NCBI RefSeq assembly: GCF_019976975.1
Contig: NZ_AP024630.1
Coordinates: 2,294,001-2,358,000, forward strand
From: Arthrobacter sp. NtRootA1
GTDB taxonomy: Bacteria; Actinomycetota; Actinomycetes; Actinomycetales; Micrococcaceae
Direction of reading: 5' to 3'
Length of the DNA: 64,000 bases
Positions 44,237 to 52,793 of the stretch are shown in pieces. The notes under the pieces were generated by a model that ran no database searches, was not told where the DNA came from, and saw nothing but the letters and a program-made list of their open reading frames with translations. The position numbers and the translations under genes are program-made. Positions within the stretch are counted from its first letter, which is position 1. Each line of letters starts with the position of its first letter.

Positions 44237-46198
44237 ATGACTAGCACAGCCGCTGCTGATATCGGCACCGAAGTCAATATCGCAGCCGATAAAAAGGCCG
44301 TCCGCCGCCGCACTGTCGCACAAGCGATCGTTGAGTATTTGCAAGTCCAGTACAGCGAACTCGATGGTGAAAAACGGCGTCTGATCGCCGGCATGTACGG
44401 CATCTTTGGCCACGGCAACTCCGTTGGCCTGGCTCAAGGCATCGACGAATACGGCGTGGACTTCCCGCACTACCAAGGCAAGAACGAGCAATCCATGGTC
44501 CACGCGGCCATTGGCTTCGCAAAGGCTTCCAACCGTGCCGCCACCCTGGCCTGCACGGCCTCCGCCGGCCCGGGATCCACCAACATGGTCTCCGGTGCGG
44601 CCACGGCCACCACCAACCGCCTCCCCGTGCTGTTGTTCCCTGCGGACATCATCAACAACCGGTTCGGCGACCCCGTGTTGCAGCAGATCGAACACCCCGT
44701 TGAGCGCGATGTCTCCGCCAACGACTGCTTCCGTCCCGTCAGCCGCTACTTCGACCGGATCACCCACCCCGCACAGTTGCTGTCCACGCTCCCGGAGGCC
44801 ATGCGCGTCCTCACCGACCCGGTGGAAACCGGTGCCGTGGTGGTGTGCCTTCCGCAGGATATCCAAGGTGCCGAGTTCGACTTCCCCGAGTCCTTCTTCA
44901 CACCGCGCGTCTGGCACATCCGCCGTCGCCCGGCGGTTGAGGACGAGTTGCGCGACGCCGCCGAAATCATCCGCAACGCCAAGCGTCCCCTGCTGATCTC
45001 CGGTGGCGGTGTCCGCTACTCCAAGGCCCAGGATGAACTGGCACGCTTCAGCGCGGAGTTCGGCATCCCGGTGTCAGAGACCTACGCAGGCAAGGGCAGC
45101 GGACCCATCACCGACCTCAACCTCGGTGCACTGGGTGTGACCGGAACCGTGGGCGCCAACGAGATCGCAGATGGCGCCGATGTGGTGGTGACCGTGGGTT
45201 CACGCCTCCAGGACTTCATCACCGCATCCCACTCGCTCTTCCAGAACCCGGACGTGAAGTTCGTGAACCTCAACGTGGGTTCGTTCGACGCCCACAAGAT
45301 GGGCTCGTTCCCGGTGATCGGCGACGCCAAGCTAAACCTGGCCGCCCTGCGGGAGCGCCTGGCCGCCGTCGGATACTCGACGTCGGACGAGTTCCGCAGC
45401 GACATCGCAGATGCCCGCAAGGCCACGCTGGAGGTGCGCAAGCACGACCTCCAGGATTTTGCCGGCGAACTGATGAGCCAGGCCCAGGTGATTGACGTAC
45501 TCAACCAGCGCACCACCAGTGACGACGCCCTGATTTTGGGCTCCGGCGGCGTGGTTGAAGGCATCCACAAGGCATGGGATCCCTCCAACGGCACCGAAAT
45601 TCACTTTGAATACGCCAACTCCTGCATGGGCCATGAGATCCCGGCTGGCCTCGGCTACCGTTTGGCCCGTCCCGATGCGCCGGGCGAGGTATATGTCCTG
45701 ATCGGTGACGGCACCTACTTCATGCAGCCCACCGAACTGGTCACGGCCGTCCAGGAACGCAAGAAGATCATCACGATCGTGATCGACAACCGCGGACACC
45801 AGTGCATCTGGCCTCTGCAGGTTGCCAAGGGTGGTCCGGGCCGCGAATTCGGCACCCAGTACCGGGAACGCAGCAAAGAGTCAGGTCGACTGGACGGGGC
45901 GGTCCTTGAGTTCGACATCGCCGCCAACGCAGCCAGCATGGGCTGTGCTGCATGGTCCACGACGACGATCGAAGAGTTCTCGGCCGCCCTCACCGAAGCG
46001 AAGGAAACCGAAGGTCCTGCCGTGATCGTGGCCCGTGTTGAGCCGTGGCGCTACCTTTCCGGCAATGGCGCCTTCTGGGACGTTGGAGCTCCGATGACTT
46101 CGCAGCGACCCGCCACCCTGGAGGGTATCGCCAAGCACCTCAAGGGCCGTGAGCGTCAGCGCTTCTACGCTGCCACCACCGCACCTGAAACGCGCTAA
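44237..46198 (+). CDS. iolD: 3D-trihydroxycyclohexane-1,2-dione acylhydrolase (ThDP)
   Basis: 653 aa, the usual IolD length. IolD is a thiamine-diphosphate enzyme that hydrolytically opens a C-C bond of a cyclohexane-dione ring in inositol catabolism. Seen: G-I-F-G-H-G-N-S-V-G near residue 56, N-E-Q-S-M-V-H-A-A (the ThDP-activating Glu), and the ThDP motif G-D-G-T-Y-F-M-Q...D-N-R-G-H-Q-C in the C-terminal domain. Other iol enzymes (IolB, IolC, IolE, IolJ) are absent, so the ring substrate may differ from the inositol intermediate. AGGAG is about 7 nt before the start; a regulon dyad lies 85 bp upstream. Confidence 0.93.
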   Translation: MTSTAAADIGTEVNIAADKKAVRRRTVAQAIVEYLQVQYSELDGEKRRLIAGMYGIFGHGNSVGLAQGIDEYGVDFPHYQGKNEQSMVHAAIGFAKASNRAATLACTASAGPGSTNMVSGAATATTNRLPVLLFPADIINNRFGDPVLQQIEHPVERDVSANDCFRPVSRYFDRITHPAQLLSTLPEAMRVLTDPVETGAVVVCLPQDIQGAEFDFPESFFTPRVWHIRRRPAVEDELRDAAEIIRNAKRPLLISGGGVRYSKAQDELARFSAEFGIPVSETYAGKGSGPITDLNLGALGVTGTVGANEIADGADVVVTVGSRLQDFITASHSLFQNPDVKFVNLNVGSFDAHKMGSFPVIGDAKLNLAALRERLAAVGYSTSDEFRSDIADARKATLEVRKHDLQDFAGELMSQAQVIDVLNQRTTSDDALILGSGGVVEGIHKAWDPSNGTEIHFEYANSCMGHEIPAGLGYRLARPDAPGEVYVLIGDGTYFMQPTELVTAVQERKKIITIVIDNRGHQCIWPLQVAKGGPGREFGTQYRERSKESGRLDGAVLEFDIAANAASMGCAAWSTTTIEEFSAALTEAKETEGPAVIVARVEPWRYLSGNGAFWDVGAPMTSQRPATLEGIAKHLKGRERQRFYAATTAPETR

Positions 46199-46205
46199 GC
46201 GCACT

Positions 46206-46235
46206 GGGCGGGACCGCTACGCAGCGGTCCCGCCC
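46206..46235 (+). terminator. Terminator-like hairpin after iolD
   Basis: 13-bp perfect stem (arm GGGCGGGACCGCT) with ACGC loop, 8 bp after the stop. The downstream dehydrogenase starts 56 bp later with no regulon dyad, so read-through is likely. Confidence 0.75.
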
Positions 46236-46290
46236 GTCGTCTTACGGGCTTACCGTTCTTTCTGATTTTCGTAACAAAGGAGCATTCATC

Positions 46291-47646
46291 ATGAGCGCAT
46301 TTGCCGTTACTGATCCAGCCACCGGCACCATCCACGCCGAGTACCCAGCCGCCACTGACGCAGAGGTGGAAGCCGGGCTCAGCGCAGCACAGAAGACTTA
46401 CCAGGAGTGGTCCCGCACCACCACGGTCGCCGAACGTGCGGCCTTGGCCAAGCGCCTTGCGGAACTGTTTGTCGAGCGCAAGGACAAGCTGGCCGCCATC
46501 ATCAACCGGGAAATGGGCAAGCCGCTGCAGCAGGCAGTGGGAGAAGCCGAGTTCTCCGCTTCCATCGCCGCTGCTTTCGCCGAGCACGCCGAAGAATGGC
46601 TTGCCGATGAGCAACTCGAGGTCGCCGACGGGCTCCGGAGCTTCTTCCGGTACCAGGGCCTCGGCGTGATCCTGGGCATCATGCCGTGGAACTACCCCTA
46701 CTACCAGGTGGCACGGTTTGCTATTCCGAACATCATCCTGGGCAACACGGTGATCGTCCGCCACGCCAGCCAATGCCCGGAATCCGCGTTGGCGCTGGAG
46801 GAACTCTTCCGCGACGCAGGCTTCCCGGAGGGCGCGTACGTCAACCTGTTCGCCACCCATCAGCAGATCTCGAACATCATTGCCGACGACCGCGTGCAGG
46901 GTGTCTCACTAACGGGCTCCGAACAGGTGGGAGCGATCGTGGCTGAGCAGGCGGGGCGCGCGCTGAAGAAGTGTGTGCTGGAGCTTGGCGGCGCCGACGT
47001 GTTCCTGGTCCTGGACACGGACGACGTGGACCTTGCGGTGAAGAAGGCCGTGATGGGCCGCATGGGCAACACGGGCCAGTCGTGCAACGGTTCCAAGAGG
47101 ATCGTGGTGCTGGACAAGTACTTCCACGAGTTCTCGGAGAAGTTCAAGGCCGCCATCGCCGGACAGTCCTACGAGAATGGCGATTTCGGGCCGATGTCTT
47201 CCGATTCGGCCACCAAATTCCTAGCCTCGCAGGTGCAGGGCGCGTTGGACCAGGGCGCCGAGATCCTGGTGGGTAACAATGAGCCCCAGGGCAACGTCTT
47301 CACGCCGACGGTGATCACCAACATCACGCCGTCCATGGACGTTTACAGCGAGGAGCTCTTCGGCCCTGTTGCGCAGCTCTACAAGGTCAGCAGCGACGCT
47401 GAGGCGATCAAGCTCGCGAATTCCTCGCCGTACGGCCTGGGTTCCGTGGTGATTTGCGACGACGTTGAGCGCGCCGAGCGCGTCGGCAACCAGCTCGACG
47501 TCGGCATGGTGTTCGTGGGTGCCTACGACCTCAGCGGTGCGGACGTGCCATTCGGCGGCGTCAAGAAGTCAGGTTACGGACGCGAACTGGGCAAGGTGGG
47601 CATGTTGGAGTTTGCCAACAAGAAGCTGTTCCGCTTCGCCAAGTAG
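46291..47646 (+). CDS. NAD(P)+ aldehyde dehydrogenase, succinate-semialdehyde type
   Basis: 451 aa, short ALDH of the SSADH (GabD/YneI) branch. G-I-M-P-W-N-Y-P-Y-Y (cofactor), S-L-T-G-S-E-Q-V-G (NAD ring), E-L-G-G-A-D (general base Glu) and G-N-T-G-Q-S-C-N-G (nucleophilic Cys) are in order. It would oxidise the semialdehyde left by ring cleavage or by an aminotransferase to the acid. It is not the CoA-acylating IolA type. AAAGGAG precedes the start. Confidence 0.92.
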   Translation: MSAFAVTDPATGTIHAEYPAATDAEVEAGLSAAQKTYQEWSRTTTVAERAALAKRLAELFVERKDKLAAIINREMGKPLQQAVGEAEFSASIAAAFAEHAEEWLADEQLEVADGLRSFFRYQGLGVILGIMPWNYPYYQVARFAIPNIILGNTVIVRHASQCPESALALEELFRDAGFPEGAYVNLFATHQQISNIIADDRVQGVSLTGSEQVGAIVAEQAGRALKKCVLELGGADVFLVLDTDDVDLAVKKAVMGRMGNTGQSCNGSKRIVVLDKYFHEFSEKFKAAIAGQSYENGDFGPMSSDSATKFLASQVQGALDQGAEILVGNNEPQGNVFTPTVITNITPSMDVYSEELFGPVAQLYKVSSDAEAIKLANSSPYGLGSVVICDDVERAERVGNQLDVGMVFVGAYDLSGADVPFGGVKKSGYGRELGKVGMLEFANKKLFRFAK

Positions 47647-47678
47647 GATTCAGCACAGCAAAATCAGCGCACCAAAAA

Positions 47679-47707
47679 GGAGGCCGGATCATCGCGATCC
47701 GGCCTCC
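47679..47707. terminator. Bidirectional terminator between convergent genes
   Basis: 12-bp stem (arm GGAGGCCGGATC), 5-nt loop, with AAAAA on the left and CTTT on the right, so it can work for both the aldehyde dehydrogenase (+) and the Gfo/Idh gene (-). Confidence 0.85.
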
Positions 47708-47721
47708 CTTTGTCTTCAGTC

Positions 47722-48906
47722 TCAGGCTCCGTACGTGGTCTTCCCGGAGACTTCCGGGATCTCCACCCAGTCCCCGGAACCGGCGCTGCGCAAGGAGGCA
47801 TCCACCAGTTCCGAAGCCGACCAACCATCGGCGGCGGAGGGTCCGAGCTGCTTTCCTTCGGCCACCGAACGCAGGAAGAGTGCGGCCTCAATGGTCTTGA
47901 GATCGTTGAAGCCGATGCCCGGACCGGGGCCCGGCTGGAAGCGGCCGAATTCGCCGTAGGACGGTGGCGTCATGATGGTGCGGTAACCGCTGCGGTCCGT
48001 GGCGAGCTCAAGCTGGTTCATGCGTTCGAAGTTCCAGCGCAGCGAGCCCTCCGTGCCGTACACCTCGATGATGTATTCGGCGTGCGGCCCAATGGCAACG
48101 CGGGTGGATTCGAACATGCCGATCGCGCCGCCCTCGAAGCGGGCCAGCATGGCGGTGTAGTCCTCGTTCTCCACCTCACGGGTGACATCCGAGGCCTGGC
48201 CCATGTCGAAGGAGTTGGAGGAATTGCCGGCCGGCAGCGGGCGGTCCTTGATGAATGTTTCTGTGACGGCATTGAGCGAAGTGATGCGCCCCACCAGGAA
48301 CTGTGCAAGGTCAAAACCGTGACTCAGCACATCGCCCAGGACACCGGAGCCCGCCCGTGCCTGCTCGTAGCGCCACGTGAAGACCTGCGTCGGGTCGGAG
48401 GCGTAGCCGGTGAGCAGGCGGATCTGCACGTTGGTCACTTTGCCCAGCGCGCCGGAGCGGATGAGCCGCCTGGCTTCAGCTACGGCCGGTGCGTGCCGGT
48501 AGTTGAACCCCACGGACGTGATCAGTCCTGCAGCCTCGGCACCTTGGGCAATCTCGCGGGATTCCTGGGCACTGCGGCCCATGGGCTTCTCGATCCAGAA
48601 GTGCTTGCCCGCTTCGATGGTTGCCAAGGCGATTTCGTGGTGCAGAAAGTTGGGGGAGCAGATCGAGACGACATCGACGTCCGGGTTCTCGAGCACTTTG
48701 CGGTAGTCGGTAGCCGTTTCCTTGTAGCCGAGCGCGTCCTCGGCATGGTGACGGCCGGCGTCGTCGGGGTCTGCGGCGATCACAAGCTCGGGGTGGCGCG
48801 GCAGTTCAGGGAAGAACTGTTTGGTGGCGAGGTAGGCGCGGGAATGCAGGCGCCCCATCCAACCCACCGAGATGAGGCCAACGCCAATGCGGTTCTGGTC
48901 TTCCAA
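47722..48906 (-). CDS. Gfo/Idh/MocA-family oxidoreductase
   Basis: 394 aa; TTG start 48906 with AAGGAG 6 nt upstream. N-terminal V-G-L-I-S-V-G-W-M-G-R-L-H, W-I-E-K-P-M-G (catalytic Lys), then the long C-terminal domain with D-V-L-S-H-G-F-D-L-A (His in the active site). Resembles scyllo-inositol / levoglucosan-type dehydrogenases in length. It is the only leftward gene in this cluster; it shares a divergent promoter and a perfect regulon dyad with the SDR gene. Confidence 0.92.
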   Translation of the reverse strand: MEDQNRIGVGLISVGWMGRLHSRAYLATKQFFPELPRHPELVIAADPDDAGRHHAEDALGYKETATDYRKVLENPDVDVVSICSPNFLHHEIALATIEAGKHFWIEKPMGRSAQESREIAQGAEAAGLITSVGFNYRHAPAVAEARRLIRSGALGKVTNVQIRLLTGYASDPTQVFTWRYEQARAGSGVLGDVLSHGFDLAQFLVGRITSLNAVTETFIKDRPLPAGNSSNSFDMGQASDVTREVENEDYTAMLARFEGGAIGMFESTRVAIGPHAEYIIEVYGTEGSLRWNFERMNQLELATDRSGYRTIMTPPSYGEFGRFQPGPGPGIGFNDLKTIEAALFLRSVAEGKQLGPSAADGWSASELVDASLRSAGSGDWVEIPEVSGKTTYGA

Positions 48907-49005
48907 AGTGGACTCCTTAGTTTGTGCCGTTCTCCGGCGGTGTGCTGTGCCGCACAGAAAGGCGGCATCTGAGGATCAGCCTATGGACGCCGGGAGTGTG
49001 GGCTG

Positions 49006-49022
49006 TGTCTCAATCTGAGACA
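49006..49022. promoter_or_regulatory. 17-bp regulon dyad, site D (perfect)
   Basis: TGTCTCA-ATC-TGAGACA, fully symmetric arms. Midway between the divergent Gfo/Idh gene (start 48906) and SDR gene (start 49097), so it can control both. Confidence 0.75.
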
Positions 49023-49096
49023 TCCAGCGAAGGCCTCCGGCTGTTTGAGTAGAACGTACTAGTTCAGCAACGCCAACAAAGAGGAGCCCGTCGACG

Positions 49097-49864
49097 ATGA
49101 TGCACCGCAGCACGTGGAATCGGACGGAACCCTTGCGGGTGCTCGTCACAGGCGCGACGTCCGGCGTCGGGGAAGCGACCGCGAAACTGTTCGCCGCCCG
49201 GGGTGCACGCGTAGCCCTGCTTGGCCGGCGTGCGGGGGAACTGCAGCGCGTGGCGGACGACATCGACGGCGGTGCACACCAGGTGGTCACCAACGTTGCC
49301 GACGCCGAATCAGTCCGGAATGGCGTCCGGGGCGCGATCCACTCCCTCGGCGGACTGGACGTGGCCGTTAATGCCGCGGGCGTTGCCGGCTATGCGGCGC
49401 TAGAGGATCTGGACGAGCATCGCTGGCGCGAAGTGCTGGACACCAACCTCTCCGGTACGTTCTACGTCGCCCGGGAAGCGGGACTCCACCTGCGCAGGGC
49501 CGGGGGAGGAGCAATCGTCAATGTTGCCTCGGACCTCGCAACCATGGGAGTCGCCGGGCTGGCCCATTACTGCGCAGCCAAGGCCGGTGTGGTGGGGCTT
49601 ACCAAGGCGCTTGCCGTGGAGCTGGCGCCCCAAGTCCGCGTCAATGCCGTCTGCCCCGGCCCGATAGATACGCCCATGCTGCGCTCGGGCTTGGACGCCG
49701 AACCGGACCCCGTCCTGGCCCTGCAGCAGAAGCAAAGCACCGTGCCGCTGAGCCGGCTCGCTGATCCGGAGGAGGTGGCAGCAGCCATCTATTTCCTGGC
49801 CGTTGACGGCACCTTCGCCACCGGCACCAGCATGGCATTCGACGGCGGCACGTCCGCCGCGTAA
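49097..49864 (+). CDS. Short-chain dehydrogenase/reductase (SDR)
   Basis: 255-aa classical SDR. T-G-A-T-S-G-V-G (cofactor), N-A-A-G, the catalytic Ser in N-V-A-S-D-L and the Y-C-A-A-K pair; C-terminal G-T-S-M-A-F-D-G-G. Oxidises/reduces a hydroxyl with NAD(P). ATG 49100 is an alternative start; GAGGAG is about 10 nt upstream. First gene of the rightward dehydratase-hydroxyacid dehydrogenase run, directly downstream of the perfect regulon dyad. Confidence 0.93.
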   Translation: MMHRSTWNRTEPLRVLVTGATSGVGEATAKLFAARGARVALLGRRAGELQRVADDIDGGAHQVVTNVADAESVRNGVRGAIHSLGGLDVAVNAAGVAGYAALEDLDEHRWREVLDTNLSGTFYVAREAGLHLRRAGGGAIVNVASDLATMGVAGLAHYCAAKAGVVGLTKALAVELAPQVRVNAVCPGPIDTPMLRSGLDAEPDPVLALQQKQSTVPLSRLADPEEVAAAIYFLAVDGTFATGTSMAFDGGTSAA

Positions 49865-49917
49865 CTGCAACACCCAAGACCTCATATAGACAAACAAGCC
49901 AAGGAGCCTTGAAAGAT

Positions 49918-51678
49918 ATGTCCGAGTCGAATTACAACGACCTCCGCAGCGCACGATGGTTCGCGCCACACGACCTCACGGGATTCGTACACCGCACCGC
50001 CATCCAGGCCGAAGGTTTCTCACGCTTCGCCCTCAAAGACAAGCCAGTTATCGGCATCGCAAACTCCTGGTCGGAACTGGTCAACTGCAACATCCACTTC
50101 AAACTGCTGGCCGACGCCGTGAAACGCGGGGTTCTCATGGCCGGCGGGCTGCCGCTGGAGTTCCCTACGATCTCCTTGGGCGAAAGCCTGATGAAGCCCT
50201 CTGCCATGCAGTTCCGGAACCTGATGGCCATGGACGTTGAAGAGTCCATCCGCGCCTACCCGCTGGATGCAATCGTGCTTCTGGGCGGCTGTGACAAAAC
50301 CGTCCCGGCGCAGCTTATGGGTGCCGCCAGTGCGGATGTCCCCACCATCATGCTTACGGGCGGACCCCAGGAGCCCGCACATTTCCGGGGGAAACAGCTC
50401 GGGGTTGGCACGGACACCTGGAAGTACGCAGATGAGTTGCGTGCAGGAAAGATCACCGAGGCGGACTTCGACGAGCTTGAATCCGCCGCGAAACCTTCTG
50501 CCGGACACTGCAGCGAGATGGGCACTGCCTCCACCATGACATCCCTCGTCGAAGCCCTGGGCATGTGCCTGCCGGGTACTGCCTCAATCCCTGCAGTGGA
50601 CGCGCGCCGCGCCCAAGCAGCCGAAGCCACAGGACGCAGGGCAGTGGAAATGGCCCTGACGCAGGGGCCAAAGCCCAGCGAAATATTGACCAAAGAGGCG
50701 TTTGATAATGCCATCACGCTCTTGATGGCTGTAGGTGGTTCCACCAATGCCGTGGTGCATCTCCTGGCGCTGGCGAGGCGCGTTGGTTATGAGCTGCCGT
50801 TGGATCGGTTCCACGAAATCTCGCAGCGCACGCCTCGCATCGTCAATGTCCGCCCATCGGGTGAGTACTTGGTGCAGCAGCTGTTCCAGGTAGGTGGCAT
50901 CTCCACGGTACTTAAGGAGCTGGCTCCACTCCTGAACAAGGACGCAATTACCGTCACGGGTGAGTCCCTTGAAGATGGCTACAAGACAGCACCGGAGCCG
51001 GATGGCGTTGTAGTCGGCACGCTCGAAGCGCCCTTCGACGCTTCAGGTGGCATCGCCGTCGTCCGTGGATCCTTGGCACCCAACGGTGCCGTGATCAAGA
51101 GAAGCGCAGCGTCCATGGACCTGCTGCAGCACAAGGGTTCGGCGGTGGTGTTCGAGGACATTTACGACCTCGGCCGCAGGATTGATGATCCAGATCTGGA
51201 TATCACGGAAGACTCCGTACTGGTCTTGCGCAACAGCGGGCCGGTGGGAGCTCCCGGTATGCCCGAGTGGGGCATGCTTCCCATTCCGGAGAGGCTGCTG
51301 CGCCGGGGCATCCGGGACATTGTCCGGATCTCCGATGCGCGAATGAGTGGCACGGCCTTCGGCACCACAGTTCTGCATGTTTCGCCGGAGTCTGCGGTGG
51401 GTGGCCCGCTGGCCATTGTCCGGGACGGCGATCCGATAGTGCTCGACGTCGAGAACCAGCGGCTCGACCTGGATGTCCCAGCCGAAGAGATCGAGGCCCG
51501 ATTGGCCGAGCTCAAGCTCCCCGAGCCGAAATACCGGCGCGGCTACGGACGCCTCTTCGTCGACCACGTCAACCAGGCACATGAGGGCTGCGACTTCGAC
51601 TTCCTCAAGGGTTTGCCGGGTGAAGAGCCGCAACGGCTGCCGTACGGACTGATGAGCGGTTGGCAAGGCGGCTGGTAG
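49918..51678 (+). CDS. IlvD/Edd-family dehydratase (sugar-acid type)
   Basis: 586 aa. TTG 49909 is in frame but too close to AAGGAG (49901-49906); ATG 49918 is used. Iron-sulfur dehydratase family of dihydroxyacid, 6-phosphogluconate and aldonate dehydratases. Cysteines expected for the cluster: N-S-W-S-E-L-V-N-C, G-G-C-D-K-T and G-H-C-S-E-M-G-T-A-S-T. Lack of other branched-chain genes and the sugar-type neighbours favour a sugar-acid (aldonate/lactone-derived) dehydratase giving a 2-keto-3-deoxy acid. Confidence 0.92.
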   Translation: MSESNYNDLRSARWFAPHDLTGFVHRTAIQAEGFSRFALKDKPVIGIANSWSELVNCNIHFKLLADAVKRGVLMAGGLPLEFPTISLGESLMKPSAMQFRNLMAMDVEESIRAYPLDAIVLLGGCDKTVPAQLMGAASADVPTIMLTGGPQEPAHFRGKQLGVGTDTWKYADELRAGKITEADFDELESAAKPSAGHCSEMGTASTMTSLVEALGMCLPGTASIPAVDARRAQAAEATGRRAVEMALTQGPKPSEILTKEAFDNAITLLMAVGGSTNAVVHLLALARRVGYELPLDRFHEISQRTPRIVNVRPSGEYLVQQLFQVGGISTVLKELAPLLNKDAITVTGESLEDGYKTAPEPDGVVVGTLEAPFDASGGIAVVRGSLAPNGAVIKRSAASMDLLQHKGSAVVFEDIYDLGRRIDDPDLDITEDSVLVLRNSGPVGAPGMPEWGMLPIPERLLRRGIRDIVRISDARMSGTAFGTTVLHVSPESAVGGPLAIVRDGDPIVLDVENQRLDLDVPAEEIEARLAELKLPEPKYRRGYGRLFVDHVNQAHEGCDFDFLKGLPGEEPQRLPYGLMSGWQGGW

Positions 51679-51707
51679 GCCGCCACCGGTACTAAGCACG
51701 AGTTTTT

Positions 51708-51733
51708 AGGGGCGCTTCTGCGGGAGCGCCCCT
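51708..51733 (+). terminator. Hairpin between dehydratase and hydroxyacid dehydrogenase
   Basis: 9-bp stem (arm AGGGGCGCT), 8-nt loop, ending 14 bp before the next GTG start. It probably modulates rather than ends transcription. Confidence 0.6.
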
Positions 51734-51747
51734 TGAAAGGAGAAAAT

Positions 51748-52761
51748 GTGTCACGACCTAAAGTGATTGTCATCGTCCAGGAGGGCCGCCCGGCACCTCC
51801 CGTGGAACGTCTGGATGCCGAAGCGGAGGTGGTGGTGGTCCGGACCGCAGACGAGTTCCGGGCGGCGCTGCCGGGAACGGAGATCCTGTTCCTCAACGAT
51901 TTCCGGACCACGCTCCTGCGTGAAGTGGGCCCCGGTGGCCTCCGCTGGATCCACACTTCCAGCATCGGCGTCGACAGCCTCATGACCGAGGAGATCATCA
52001 ACAGCGACATCGTGGTCAGCAACTCCCGTGGGGTATGCGAGCGTCCCATCGCTGAGTGGGTCCTGGGCGTGCTGCTGATGTTCACCAAGGACCTCCGCCG
52101 CACGATCGAGCTGCAGCAGGCGCGGACATGGCAGCACCGTGAGACCGAGCCGTTGCTGGGCCGCAAGGTGCTGGTGGTCGGCCCGGGACCGGTGGGACGC
52201 GAAACTGTATTGCTGCTGCGCGCGGCGGGCATGGATGTCTCAGTGGTGGGCCGGACCGCCCGCGAGGACAAGCAGTTGGGCGCCATCGCCTCCTTCGATG
52301 AGCTGGATGCGCTCCTTGGAGAGGCGCAGGACGTGGTGCTGACTGTTCCCCTCACGGAGGAGACCCGTGGCCTGTTCAACGCTGACCGGTTCGACAAGAT
52401 GCGTACCGGTGCCCGCTTGGTCAACGTGGGCCGCGGGGCCGTGGTGGTGGAGCAGGACCTCCTCGATGCGATCGACGCAGGGCACTTGGGTGCTGCAGCT
52501 TTGGATGTATTTGAGAACGAGCCCTTGGCGGCCGAAAATCCCCTGTGGAGCCGCAAGAACATCCTGGTCTCCCCTCATGCCTCCGGGGATCTGATCGGGT
52601 GGCGCGGACGTGTGGTGGACTGCTTTGCGAAGAACCTGCGGCAGTGGAAGACAGGACAGCCGCTGGGCGACGTGGTGGACCTGAAAAAGCTCGGCGGAAC
52701 TGCTCCAAAAGGGCTGTCTCAAGCTGGTACAGTACTCCCACAATCCGCGTCGGTAGTGTGA
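51748..52761 (+). CDS. D-2-hydroxyacid dehydrogenase
   Basis: 337 aa from GTG 51748, which has AAAGGAG 5 nt upstream; TTG 51733 is in frame but overlaps the hairpin. V-V-G-P-G-P-V-G-R-E-T (NAD fold), V-N-V-G-R-G-A-V-V (Arg), D-V-F-E-N-E-P-L (Glu), S-P-H-A-S-G-D (His). Diverged from the dehydrogenase at 35730. Acts on a 2-oxo/2-hydroxy acid made by the dehydratase or aminotransferase. Its 3' end contains the regulon dyad of the next gene. Confidence 0.92.
   Translation: MSRPKVIVIVQEGRPAPPVERLDAEAEVVVVRTADEFRAALPGTEILFLNDFRTTLLREVGPGGLRWIHTSSIGVDSLMTEEIINSDIVVSNSRGVCERPIAEWVLGVLLMFTKDLRRTIELQQARTWQHRETEPLLGRKVLVVGPGPVGRETVLLLRAAGMDVSVVGRTAREDKQLGAIASFDELDALLGEAQDVVLTVPLTEETRGLFNADRFDKMRTGARLVNVGRGAVVVEQDLLDAIDAGHLGAAALDVFENEPLAAENPLWSRKNILVSPHASGDLIGWRGRVVDCFAKNLRQWKTGQPLGDVVDLKKLGGTAPKGLSQAGTVLPQSASVV
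52715..52731. promoter_or_regulatory. 17-bp regulon dyad, site E
   Basis: TGTCTCA-AGC-TGGTACA inside the last codons of the dehydrogenase, 62 bp before the permease ATG. Same distance and same downstream promoter sequence as the site before the paralogous permease at 63405. Confidence 0.65.
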
Positions 52762-52793
52762 TTCAGCACTCTAAATTTCGTGACGAGGATTAC

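Noticed and set aside
52545..52793. N-terminal extension of the APC permease
   Set aside because: Overlaps the hydroxyacid dehydrogenase in another frame; the permease family start and ribosome site are at 52794. The upstream extensions at 35538, 54169 and 55308 are rejected on the same grounds.
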